Positions 7,861-14,557 of a DNA stretch of 22,941 bases are shown here, piece after piece (within the stretch, counting starts at the first letter, position 1; every line of letters begins with the position of its first letter). The stretch is from F1-20-MAGs119 sp041164425. GTDB taxonomy: Bacteria; Actinomycetota; Acidimicrobiia; Acidimicrobiales; Ilumatobacteraceae. The stretch spans positions 1-22,941 of the forward strand of contig JBEAPO010000121.1 of NCBI GenBank assembly GCA_041164425.1, given 5' to 3'. Made by a program: the position numbers and the translations under genes. The notes beneath the pieces are model-generated. The model was not told where the DNA came from, ran no database searches, and saw nothing but the letters and a program-made list of their open reading frames with translations.

Positions 7861-8106
7861 ATGTTCGGCCGCCAGAGGAACAAGACCCGCAAACAAGTCG
7901 TTCACTCTCCCGAGTGTGAAGCGATCCATCAGGCGATGTTGATGTCGCTGTATCTCGGCTACGGGGCACCCTCCGCACCACTTTTCATTCCCACGGGCAG
8001 CCTCGTCTGCACGTGCGCTGACGAACATCGGGGCGGCACCACCGCGGTTTCGTCGCCGGCCGAACCGACCAACCAACCGATGCAGCGCGTTCTCGTGACA
8101 GCGTGA
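7861..8106 (+). CDS. Small Cys/His-containing hypothetical protein
   Basis: 81 residues from ATG 7861, beginning with a very basic MFGRQRNKTRK. One Cys occurs in a HSPECEAIH segment and two more in VCTCADEH about 30 residues later, together with nearby His residues; this could form a small metal site, but that is inference. The C-terminal 25 residues are low-complexity Ser/Thr/Pro. No family was recognised. The 60 bp upstream hold AGCGGAAAGT (7802-7811) and an imperfect inverted partner ACTTTCGCT (7850-7858), plus a direct GTCGCTA repeat, so a structured or regulated leader is possible. The coding call is weaker than for neighbours, but frame, start and fit between genes are reasonable. Confidence 0.5.
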   Translation: MFGRQRNKTRKQVVHSPECEAIHQAMLMSLYLGYGAPSAPLFIPTGSLVCTCADEHRGGTTAVSSPAEPTNQPMQRVLVTA

Positions 8107-8137
8107 TCTGACAGACTCGTCCCCGAAAGAGGGGCAG

Positions 8138-8989
8138 ATGAAAATCACCTTGCTGGGAACGGGAAGTCCGTTACCCGATCCGAACCGCGCGGGGCCATCG
8201 ACTCTCGTGTCGAGCGGTCCGCACAATGTCGTCGTCGACTGTGGTCGCGCCTGCGTGATGCGCCTCACCGCGGCGGGGGTGTTCCCGCCGTTCGTGAACC
8301 TCGTGCTGCTGACCCACCTCCACAGCGATCACATCTGCGACCTGAACGACCTCGTCACCACGCGTTGGATCACGACGCCATCCGCAATGGCTTCGCCTCT
8401 GAAGATCATCGGACCCGTTGGCACGCGCCGTGTTGTGACGGGAATGCTCGAGATGCTCGCGCTCGACGAGCAATATCGGTTAGCCCACCACGAGGATCTG
8501 CGCACCGCGGGTGGAATGAAGCTCGATGTCGTCGAATTGAACGCGGGTGACGTGCACGAGCACGGCGACATGATCATCGGCGCATTCCGCACCGATCACC
8601 GGCCCGTCGAACCAACGCTTGGTTACCGCATCCAACACGACGACAAGATCGCCGCTCTTGCGGGAGACACGATTCCTTGCGATGAGTTGTACGAACTCTG
8701 TCGCGATGCTGACGTCTACGTACAAACGGTGCTGCGCGACGATCTCGTCAAGGCGCTCGCATCGGCGCTGCCGGCGAACGCAGGTCGTCTCACCGACATT
8801 CTCGACTACCACTCGACGGTCGAACAGGCCGGTCAAACTGCCTCACGCAGCAGGGTGAAACACTTGGTGCTCACTCATTACGTCCCGGCGATGCAGCCCG
8901 GAACCGAAGACGAATGGCGGGCTCTCGCCGCGCAACACTTTGCAGGGCCTATCACGCTCGGGCCGGACCTCACGTCGGTCGACGTCTGA
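8138..8989 (+). CDS. MBL-fold metal-dependent hydrolase (RNase Z/arylsulfatase-like)
   Basis: A 283-residue metallo-beta-lactamase-fold protein. The opening MKITLLGTGSPLPDP is the first strand-turn of the RNase Z-like branch. The metal motif HxHxDH is present as THLHSDHICDL (His60, His62, Asp64, His65), and further ligands are provided by AALAGDT and by His in KHLVLTHYVPA near residue 247. Members include tRNase Z, alkyl/aryl sulfatases and lactonases; the substrate is not evident, and I see no convincing tRNase Z exosite insert. A strong Shine-Dalgarno (GAGGGG) lies just before the ATG, partly inside a small CCCC-GAAAGA-GGGG hairpin at 8121-8134. Confidence 0.88.
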   Translation: MKITLLGTGSPLPDPNRAGPSTLVSSGPHNVVVDCGRACVMRLTAAGVFPPFVNLVLLTHLHSDHICDLNDLVTTRWITTPSAMASPLKIIGPVGTRRVVTGMLEMLALDEQYRLAHHEDLRTAGGMKLDVVELNAGDVHEHGDMIIGAFRTDHRPVEPTLGYRIQHDDKIAALAGDTIPCDELYELCRDADVYVQTVLRDDLVKALASALPANAGRLTDILDYHSTVEQAGQTASRSRVKHLVLTHYVPAMQPGTEDEWRALAAQHFAGPITLGPDLTSVDV

Positions 8990-8995
8990 AGCGCG

Positions 8996-9856
8996 TCACG
9001 ATTTTTGTGTCATCCACACACCCGCCAATGCGACGGCGAGACCGACCACGGCAAGTGCACCGAGGCGTTCATTGAACAGCACCGCACCTTCGATCGTGCT
9101 GAGAGCTGGCGTGAGGAAGAAGAGGCTGCTCACCTTGGCCGCCGCCTGACGAGCCAACAACACCATCATCAACAGTACGGCTGCGATTGACAGCACCCCC
9201 ACGGCCCACCCCAACGAAGCGGCGTTCCGCCACGTCATGTGCATCTTCCATCCCTCGTCAATGACCGCAACGGGTATGAGAACCAGACCGGCCGCAACGT
9301 ACTGAAGTGCGGTCCCACGCAACAGCGGCATCTCCCGCCCACGCGAGCGCTGCACGACCGTACCCGTCGACATTCCAACCACTGCAACAACCATCGCGAT
9401 GACCGTGACCGTCGTGATGCTGGCCGACTTCACGCTGCTGCGTTCGACCAACACCGCGACCACGCCGACCACACCGCACGTGATTCCCGCCCACTGGACG
9501 GTGCGCAGACGCTCTTTCAAAAGCCAATGTCCTGCGAACGACGTCACCACTGGATGCAGACCCGCGATGAGGGCGCTGACACCTGACGGCAGCCCCCGCG
9601 AGATCGCGAAGAACGTGCCACCCAGATAGGTGGCATGCATGAACACGCCGACGACCGACGACGACGACACGTGTCGACGCTCGATGCGCGGGGCCCGCAT
9701 GACCTCAGCGATCATCCACAGAACTGCGGCAGAGATGATCATCCGAACCGCAAGAAAAGTGAAAGGTCCCGCGTCGCGTGTCCCATAGCGCGCAACGACA
9801 AAGCCGGTACTCCACAGCAGGACGAATAGCCCCGGCGCGATCTTTTCAAGTCTCAT
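8996..9856 (-). CDS. EamA/DMT-family transporter
   Basis: About 286 residues from ATG 9856 (ATG 9868 adds four). Ten hydrophobic helices in two repeats match the drug/metabolite transporter superfamily. The first repeat starts APGLFVLLWSTGFVVARYG, and its end carries GTFFAISRGLPSGVSALIAGLHPVV-like sequence, typical of EamA proteins with P/G-rich fourth helices. The second repeat ends with the standard LSTIEGAVLFNERLGALAVVGLAVALAGV. These proteins export metabolites or amino acids; the substrate is unknown. It is divergent from the OmpA-domain gene with only about 40 bp between starts, and convergent with the MBL gene 6 bp apart. Confidence 0.9.
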   Translation of the reverse strand: MRLEKIAPGLFVLLWSTGFVVARYGTRDAGPFTFLAVRMIISAAVLWMIAEVMRAPRIERRHVSSSSVVGVFMHATYLGGTFFAISRGLPSGVSALIAGLHPVVTSFAGHWLLKERLRTVQWAGITCGVVGVVAVLVERSSVKSASITTVTVIAMVVAVVGMSTGTVVQRSRGREMPLLRGTALQYVAAGLVLIPVAVIDEGWKMHMTWRNAASLGWAVGVLSIAAVLLMMVLLARQAAAKVSSLFFLTPALSTIEGAVLFNERLGALAVVGLAVALAGVWMTQKS

Positions 9857-9861
9857 GGTCG

Positions 9862-9890
9862 TTTCCATCGGCCGAAAATGACGCTAGAAA
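9862..9890 (+). promoter_or_regulatory. Candidate promoter for a leaderless OmpA-domain transcript
   Basis: TTTCCA at 9862-9867 and TAGAAA at 9885-9890 are separated by 17 bp, each matching four of six sigma-70-type consensus bases. Transcription starting about 7 bp downstream would begin within two bases of the ATG at 9899, fitting a leaderless mRNA, and no Shine-Dalgarno is visible there. The -35 would lie on top of the divergent EamA start. Position-based prediction only. Confidence 0.3.
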
Positions 9891-9898
9891 TTTGGTCT

Positions 9899-11575
9899 AT
9901 GTTCGGGCGTCGACAAAGCACTCGGGCGAGGCTAGGCGTGCTCGCCGTCGTTGCGACGTCTTTGCTCGTGTCGACAACCGACTCGCTCGATGCAAGCGAA
10001 GCCGGCCCGAACGGCGTGAACGTCGGCTTCGACTTCTCGTGGGAACGGGCCAAGGCGCCCGGCGGCTACACCGCCTCGTTCCTGAATACAGACAGCGTCA
10101 GTCTGAACAACTGCGGTGGTGCGAACTTCACGCACACCAGCACCGGGTGCAACTTCGTCTTCAAGTACAGGGTCGCTGGCATCTCCCAGCCCAGCGTCTC
10201 GCATTCTGCGAACTGGATCACGTGGTCAAGGCCAACCAGTTACACACTCGGGTCGCCATCGACGACCGGTTGCAATTCGGGCGCCGCAACAACGACAGCC
10301 GGCGGCAAGGCACCCGTCACACTGTTCGACTGCTTTAACGTCCACAGCTTCGGTCAGGTGTTCTCACCCACTTCGACAGGTCGCCTCGCCGACATGCAGT
10401 TCCGCATGACGTGTCTCGTCCCGTGGGGCGCCAACTCACTCAACCTCTACGCGGTGCTGTACCGCCTCACCGACGACGCTTCCTCGCTGTCGGGAAGCGG
10501 CCCGATCGCCGTTGCGAAACTCGATCTTTCATCGTGCCCGTCTGCCCTTTCGTGGGATGGGAAGACTTTCAGCGACGCCGACTTCGGCTGGGTCACCATG
10601 CCCTTCAAAAACGTCCGCGTCACTTCGAACACGTTTTACGGCGTGTATTTCGCCGGCAATGGTGTGCCCGGCACGCCGCCGATTGGTGCGGAGGCGGCCA
10701 TTGCGGCATCGAAGGCGCCCACAACGACAACCACGGTCACAAAATCGCGGAAAACCACGACAACGTCAACCACGGTCCCGGCGACAACAACAACGGTGAA
10801 GAAAAAGAAGACCCCCAAGACGACAACCAGCACGGTTCCCGCAACAACAACCACCGTGAAAAAGAAGACGCCACGAACCACGACAACGTCAACCACGGTC
10901 CCGGCGACAACAACAACGGTGAAGAAAAAGAAGACCCCCAAATCAACCACGACGGTTGCCGCAACAACGACAACCGTTGCGGTGCAAGGCGAGACCTATA
11001 CCGCGTTGCCCGCAACCGTGAAGGCAGCGAACGCGTTGCGTGTCGTCACACCCGCCGAAGTCAACAAGACGGTACTGGTGTCGGGCGCCGGTGGTGTGTG
11101 TCTGCCCGCAGGGCCCTACCTCGTTTTCTTGCGACCCGGTACATGCAAGGCATACGTGGTGAGCCGAAATACGAAGGGAAACCTGCGGGTCATCACCACC
11201 CGCGTACTGAAGTCGACTGCAATGCGCGGCACGGAAGGGATAGCGATCGAGATTCTCGACCCGCTCTACTTCGAGGGTGGCACGGCGAAGTTGAAGCCGA
11301 CTTCGGAAAAACTCGTCACCCAACACGCCAAGGTCGCCAAAAACGCACGTGCGGTACTGATCGTCGGGTACACCGGCAACCTCACCTTCGACAAAGTGAC
11401 ACAAACTGAACTCGCGCGACGCCGCGCGGCAGTGACGATGGTGCAATTGCAGGCTGCGGGCGTGAAGGGACCTTTCTCGCTGCACATGGGTGGAGCCGAC
11501 AACTCAGTCTCTCGTGGCACCTCGGTCGCCGAACAAGACAAGAACCGACGAACCATCATCATCCTCGTGCCCTGA
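9899..11575 (+). CDS. Secreted OmpA-domain protein with Thr/Lys-rich repetitive linker
   Basis: 558 residues from ATG 9899. Residues ~8-30 form a signal peptide (ARLGVLAVVATSLLV). A Cys-containing extracellular domain of unknown family spans ~35-265. Residues ~270-360 are a linker of TTTT blocks alternating with VPATTTTVKKKKTPK-like units, a style common in cell-surface proteins of Acidimicrobiia. A small domain (~365-430) precedes a C-terminal OmpA/MotB-like peptidoglycan-binding domain (~430-558), with ILDPLYFEGGTAKLKP, an LARRRAAVTMVQLQAAG helix and the closing QDKNRRTIIIL (the NRR motif that contacts peptidoglycan). The protein probably tethers an exposed domain to the wall. An alternative start at 9878 would prefix the signal peptide with an unlikely TLEIWS segment. 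Confidence 0.85.
   Translation: MFGRRQSTRARLGVLAVVATSLLVSTTDSLDASEAGPNGVNVGFDFSWERAKAPGGYTASFLNTDSVSLNNCGGANFTHTSTGCNFVFKYRVAGISQPSVSHSANWITWSRPTSYTLGSPSTTGCNSGAATTTAGGKAPVTLFDCFNVHSFGQVFSPTSTGRLADMQFRMTCLVPWGANSLNLYAVLYRLTDDASSLSGSGPIAVAKLDLSSCPSALSWDGKTFSDADFGWVTMPFKNVRVTSNTFYGVYFAGNGVPGTPPIGAEAAIAASKAPTTTTTVTKSRKTTTTSTTVPATTTTVKKKKTPKTTTSTVPATTTTVKKKTPRTTTTSTTVPATTTTVKKKKTPKSTTTVAATTTTVAVQGETYTALPATVKAANALRVVTPAEVNKTVLVSGAGGVCLPAGPYLVFLRPGTCKAYVVSRNTKGNLRVITTRVLKSTAMRGTEGIAIEILDPLYFEGGTAKLKPTSEKLVTQHAKVAKNARAVLIVGYTGNLTFDKVTQTELARRRAAVTMVQLQAAGVKGPFSLHMGGADNSVSRGTSVAEQDKNRRTIIILVP
10754..10941 (+). repeat. 65-bp perfect direct repeat within the OmpA-protein linker
   Basis: Bases 10754-10818 and 10877-10941 are identical over 65 bp, one 123-bp period apart. 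A diverged intermediate unit lies between them. The repeat encodes the TTTTST-TVPATTTTVKKKKTPK unit of the linker. Identity at the nucleotide level, not just in protein, points to recent slippage or unequal recombination, so the linker is probably length-variable among strains. Confidence 0.9.
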
Positions 11576-11594
11576 GTCGTTTACCGTTCAGTAC

Positions 11595-12017
11595 ATGGAC
11601 GCAATACTTCTCATCGCAAGAATTCTCTTCTCGATCATGTTCGTCATGTCGGGACTCAACCACCTCACCAAGGCCGACCACATGGTCCCCTACGCCCAGA
11701 TGAAGGGTGTGCCGATGCCGAAACTATCGGTGCAGTTGTCGGGTCTGCTGCTTCTTCTCGGCGGACTCTCCGTCATCCTCGGTGTATGGACCGATCTCGG
11801 CGCACTCGTTCTGGCCGTCCTCCTCGTCGTCATGGCCGTGAAGATGCATGACTTCTGGAAGCACTCCGATCCGCAGGCGAAGCAGGCCGAGATGATCGGT
11901 TTCATGAAGAACATCGGCCTTGCTGGCGGCGCACTCTTCATCTTTGCGATCGCCGCGATGGAGGGCTCGAACTACGGCCCGGCCATCACGGAGAGTCTGT
12001 TCTCGATCACTCCCTGA
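11595..12017 (+). CDS. DoxX-family membrane protein
   Basis: 140 residues from ATG 11595, twenty bases after the stop of the OmpA-domain gene. Four hydrophobic helices are visible: LLIARILFSIMFVMSGLNHL at the N-terminus, SVQLSGLLLLLGGLSVILG, LGALVLAVLLVVMAVKMHDFW and IGLAGGALFIFAIAAM. The first helix with its SGLNHL end and the MKGVPMPKL loop are typical of DoxX/DoxD-like proteins (PF07681). Members have been tied to thiosulfate-quinone chemistry or to redox stress complexes, but most are uncharacterised. The upstream extension of the frame lies inside the previous gene and was not used. Confidence 0.85.
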   Translation: MDAILLIARILFSIMFVMSGLNHLTKADHMVPYAQMKGVPMPKLSVQLSGLLLLLGGLSVILGVWTDLGALVLAVLLVVMAVKMHDFWKHSDPQAKQAEMIGFMKNIGLAGGALFIFAIAAMEGSNYGPAITESLFSITP

Positions 12018-12035
12018 CGAATCGGTCGGCCGCGG

Positions 12036-12626
12036 TCAGCGTTGGCTGCGGTCGACGATTTTCGGCGTAGGCGCCGACTCCCACACGCGCAATTTCTGCA
12101 ACATCGCTGCACCGTCGGACTCGACGACCACGGTGTCACGGTGCACCTGCTTGATGAAACCCGCCGCGACGGTGTTGTCGATGAACGTCACGAGATCGTC
12201 GAAGAAGCCCTCATGATTGAGGATGCCGCAGGGTTTTTCGTGAATGCCCAGCTGCGTCCACGTGACGACTTCGAAGAGTTCGTCGAACGTTCCGAACCCA
12301 CCGGGCAAGGCGACGAATGCGTCAGCACGGTCGGCCATCGCCGCCTTTCGTTCGTGCATCGTGTCGACGACGGCCAGCGACGTCAGCTCGAGATGCGCAA
12401 GTTCCTTCACACGCAGTGCCTCGGTGATGACACCGTGCACCTCGCCGCCGGCACACAGCGCACCGTCGGCAACCGCACCCATCAGACCGACGTTTCCACC
12501 GCCGTAGACAACTGCGATACCCTCGCGCGCCAACAAAGCTCCGAAGTCGCGTGCGCAACGAAGATGGGCGGGATCCGTTCCGTCGCTCGAACCGCAGTAC
12601 ACAGCGATCGCTGACAGTTCCTTCAC
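12036..12626 (-). CDS. LOG-family nucleoside 5'-monophosphate phosphoribohydrolase
   Basis: 196 residues from a GTG at 12626, which has a GAGG ribosome site 7 bp upstream and begins just after the nitroreductase stop; the long frame further upstream only shadows that gene. The Rossmann-like fold shows AVYCGSSDG near the N-terminus, YGGGNVGLMGAVADGAL around residue 41, MHERK at 90-94 and the diagnostic PGGFGTFDE at 108-116 (PGGxGTxxE). LOG proteins split cytokinin riboside monophosphates, or more generally AMP-like nucleotides, into base and ribose 5-phosphate; bacterial members are often mis-called lysine decarboxylases. Co-transcription with the nitroreductase is likely from the 10-bp gap. 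Confidence 0.9.
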   Translation of the reverse strand: MKELSAIAVYCGSSDGTDPAHLRCARDFGALLAREGIAVVYGGGNVGLMGAVADGALCAGGEVHGVITEALRVKELAHLELTSLAVVDTMHERKAAMADRADAFVALPGGFGTFDELFEVVTWTQLGIHEKPCGILNHEGFFDDLVTFIDNTVAAGFIKQVHRDTVVVESDGAAMLQKLRVWESAPTPKIVDRSQR

Positions 12627-12636
12627 AGGCGTTGCC

Positions 12637-13290
12637 TCACACGAACTTGGCCCACATCTCGAGCGGCATCCGGTCCGACACCAATGTGTTGATTGCAGCC
12701 GACTCGTCGACGCGGCCGATCGCCATGCCACAGAACAACATCTCGTTCTCGGGTGCGCCGACGAACGAGCGCACCGCACCATGGCGCACCGCCCAGTACT
12801 CCTGGGCACAGGTGCCGAGACCTCGTTCGACTGCGAGCAGCATGAAGGTCTGCAGGAACATCCCGAGATCCGACCACTGCGGTTCACCCATGCCGCGGTC
12901 GACGAAACAAAATATTGCGGCGGGTGCACCAAAAAAGTCGTTGTTGTGCGCGAACTGTCGGCGACGGCCGTCTTTGTCCTCGCGCGCGATGCCGAGTGTC
13001 GCGTACATCGCTTCGCCAACGGCAAACCGATTCGTGCGGTAAGGCTCGCCCAACTCGGCTGGGTAGATGTCGTATTCGGGCTTTTCCAGCGGGGGCTGGC
13101 CGGCAAGATGCTCGCGCAACTTCACCATCGACTCGCCGTTGACCACGTAGATTCGCCACGGCTGCAGGTTCCCACCGCTCGGTGCCCGCGCCGCGTCTTC
13201 GAGGATTCCACGAATGACGTCGTCGAGAACCGGCTCATTCGTGAACTGGCGAACCGATTTTCTCTTGTGCACTGCCGCGCTCACATCCAC
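12637..13290 (-). CDS. Nitroreductase-family FMN oxidoreductase
   Basis: 217 residues from GTG 13290. The frame extends to 13410 but that stretch runs across the divergent GNAT gene and is Ser/Arg-rich noise. The FMN-binding start KRKSVRQFTNEPV, the PSGGNLQPWRIYVV segment contacting flavin and the C-terminal LFCGMAIGRVDESAAINTL are all standard for the nitroreductase family (PF00881). An Ala/Gly-rich dimer helix, FLQTFMLLAVERGLGTCAQEYWA, is present. Such enzymes reduce nitro, quinone or flavin substrates with NAD(P)H. It is the first gene of a two-gene unit with the LOG-family gene. Confidence 0.9.
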   Translation of the reverse strand: MDVSAAVHKRKSVRQFTNEPVLDDVIRGILEDAARAPSGGNLQPWRIYVVNGESMVKLREHLAGQPPLEKPEYDIYPAELGEPYRTNRFAVGEAMYATLGIAREDKDGRRRQFAHNNDFFGAPAAIFCFVDRGMGEPQWSDLGMFLQTFMLLAVERGLGTCAQEYWAVRHGAVRSFVGAPENEMLFCGMAIGRVDESAAINTLVSDRMPLEMWAKFV

Positions 13291-13336
13291 GCCAGAACCG
13301 TACCGCCCCGACGCCACGGGGCCGTAGCCTCGGCGC

Positions 13337-13852
13337 ATGGTCGGAGACGAAAACGGTGACGTCGCGGTGCGGCTCGACCCTCTCGTCGACACGGACATCG
13401 ACTGGATCACCGCCGCCTGCCAGGATCCCGAGATCCAACGCTGGACCGTCGTGCCACGTCCGTATCACAGACACCACGCCGTCGAGTTTGTCGCCACAGG
13501 TGCAGGCGAATTCCGCACTCGCGCGGTGCGAACGGTTGCCGACCTCCGGCCTGTGGGCATGATCTCAATCCACTCGTTCGATCCAAAGTCGGGCACTTCT
13601 GACATCGGCTATTGGGTCGCGCCGTGGGCTCGCCGTCGCGGGGTCGCGCGCGCTGCAGTGAAAATGCTCTGCGCCGAGATACGTGCCATACCGGCAGCAA
13701 GGCTCGTGCAGGCCCGAACCGCGGAAACAAACGTTGCGTCGCGTCGCACCGTCGAATCATGCGGCTTCGAACTGAAAGGCATTTCGGCGACCGAGACCTG
13801 CCCCGACGGTACGAACACCGTTGCAGCCGCGGTGTACTTCCTCGGCCTCTAA
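13337..13852 (+). CDS. GNAT-family N-acetyltransferase (RimJ/RimL-like)
   Basis: 171 residues. The central DIGYWVAPWARRRGVARAAVKML is the beta4-helix3 element binding acetyl-CoA pyrophosphate (R-x-x-G-x-A form), followed by RLVQARTAETNVASRRTVESCGFE, the N-xxS-xxxxE-xxGF signature of RimJ/RimL-type enzymes (Acetyltransf_3). The substrate is an amino group of unknown identity. It is divergent from the nitroreductase with about 46 bp between starts. The TAA stop overlaps the TAG stop of the convergent TRIC-like gene by 4 bp. Confidence 0.88.
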   Translation: MVGDENGDVAVRLDPLVDTDIDWITAACQDPEIQRWTVVPRPYHRHHAVEFVATGAGEFRTRAVRTVADLRPVGMISIHSFDPKSGTSDIGYWVAPWARRRGVARAAVKMLCAEIRAIPAARLVQARTAETNVASRRTVESCGFELKGISATETCPDGTNTVAAAVYFLGL

Positions 13853-14526
13853 GGCTTTTTCGAACGGGTCAACAACAAGGCCGCCGGACCCGTCGCACGG
13901 CGACTCGTCAGACCCAATCGTTCCGTCATGAAGTGCGCGACGATCGCTGTAGCCACTCCCGCAACCGCCGCCGCACGCGTGTTCGACACCTCGACAGCGA
14001 CGTACACACCCGATGACAATGTGGAAACGAGTGCATTCGGTGCACTCGCCAGAAGTATCTGCGGAACCTCGTCCTTCATAACCGACACCAAAACGCCACC
14101 ACCGACGGCCGACACCGTGCCAACGAAGATCGCCGCGACAACCGGAAGTTCCGCCCGCAACGCATAAGCCGCACCGATTACGGAAAACAATCCGAGAGCA
14201 AGTGCGTTCAGCGTCGATACGAGCACAGACACTTTCGACAGAACTTCACCCAAGACAAGCGTGGCGATGATCGCGCCGAGGACCGTCAACAGATACCACG
14301 GTGTGCGCAGGCTTTCGACGGGAAGATTTCCGATCAACCCGTCGCGTATGAATCCGCCGCCCAGACCCATCAATACCGCGAATGTCGCCATGCCGACGAT
14401 GTCCCAGTGGTGGTCGTCGTCGATCGACGCTCTCAGGGCACCCACCAACGCGTTCACTCCAACGGTCAACAACGCCAACCAGAGTGGTGTTTTCGTGGCG
14501 AGATCGGGAAGGAAGTCCACGCTCAT
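13849..14526 (-). CDS. TRIC/UPF0126-family membrane protein (YicG-like)
   Basis: 225 residues from ATG 14526. Seven hydrophobic helices form the repeated three-helix units of the TRIC/UPF0126 family (PF03458). The first repeat has MGLGGGFIRDGLIGNLP (GGG at 56-58, Arg61, Asp62), the consensus GGGxxRD element lining the ion path. In the second repeat the equivalent reads VGGGVLVSVMKDEVP: the GGG is kept (142-144) but the Arg-Asp is replaced by Val-Ser. Prokaryotic TRIC homologues conduct K+ in vitro; others in this family are uncharacterised. Divergent from the molybdoenzyme gene with 31 bp between starts. Confidence 0.87.
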   Translation of the reverse strand: MSVDFLPDLATKTPLWLALLTVGVNALVGALRASIDDDHHWDIVGMATFAVLMGLGGGFIRDGLIGNLPVESLRTPWYLLTVLGAIIATLVLGEVLSKVSVLVSTLNALALGLFSVIGAAYALRAELPVVAAIFVGTVSAVGGGVLVSVMKDEVPQILLASAPNALVSTLSSGVYVAVEVSNTRAAAVAGVATAIVAHFMTERLGLTSRRATGPAALLLTRSKKP

Positions 14527-14557
14527 ACTTTGGCGCACGAGCGTTAGTGTTTCCACG

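Noticed and set aside
10700..10980. CRISPR-like or minisatellite array
   Set aside because: The repeats are in frame, have no unique spacers of constant size and encode the Thr/Lys linker of a surface protein.
10411..11409. 332-codon frame inside the OmpA-domain gene
   Set aside because: A frame-shifted reading of the linker (N/D/K-rich) that arises from the ACAACA repeats.
12627..13106. Long N-terminal extension of the LOG-family gene
   Set aside because: It overlaps the nitroreductase in another frame and is Ser/Arg/Thr-rich. The GTG at 12626 has a ribosome site and gives family length.
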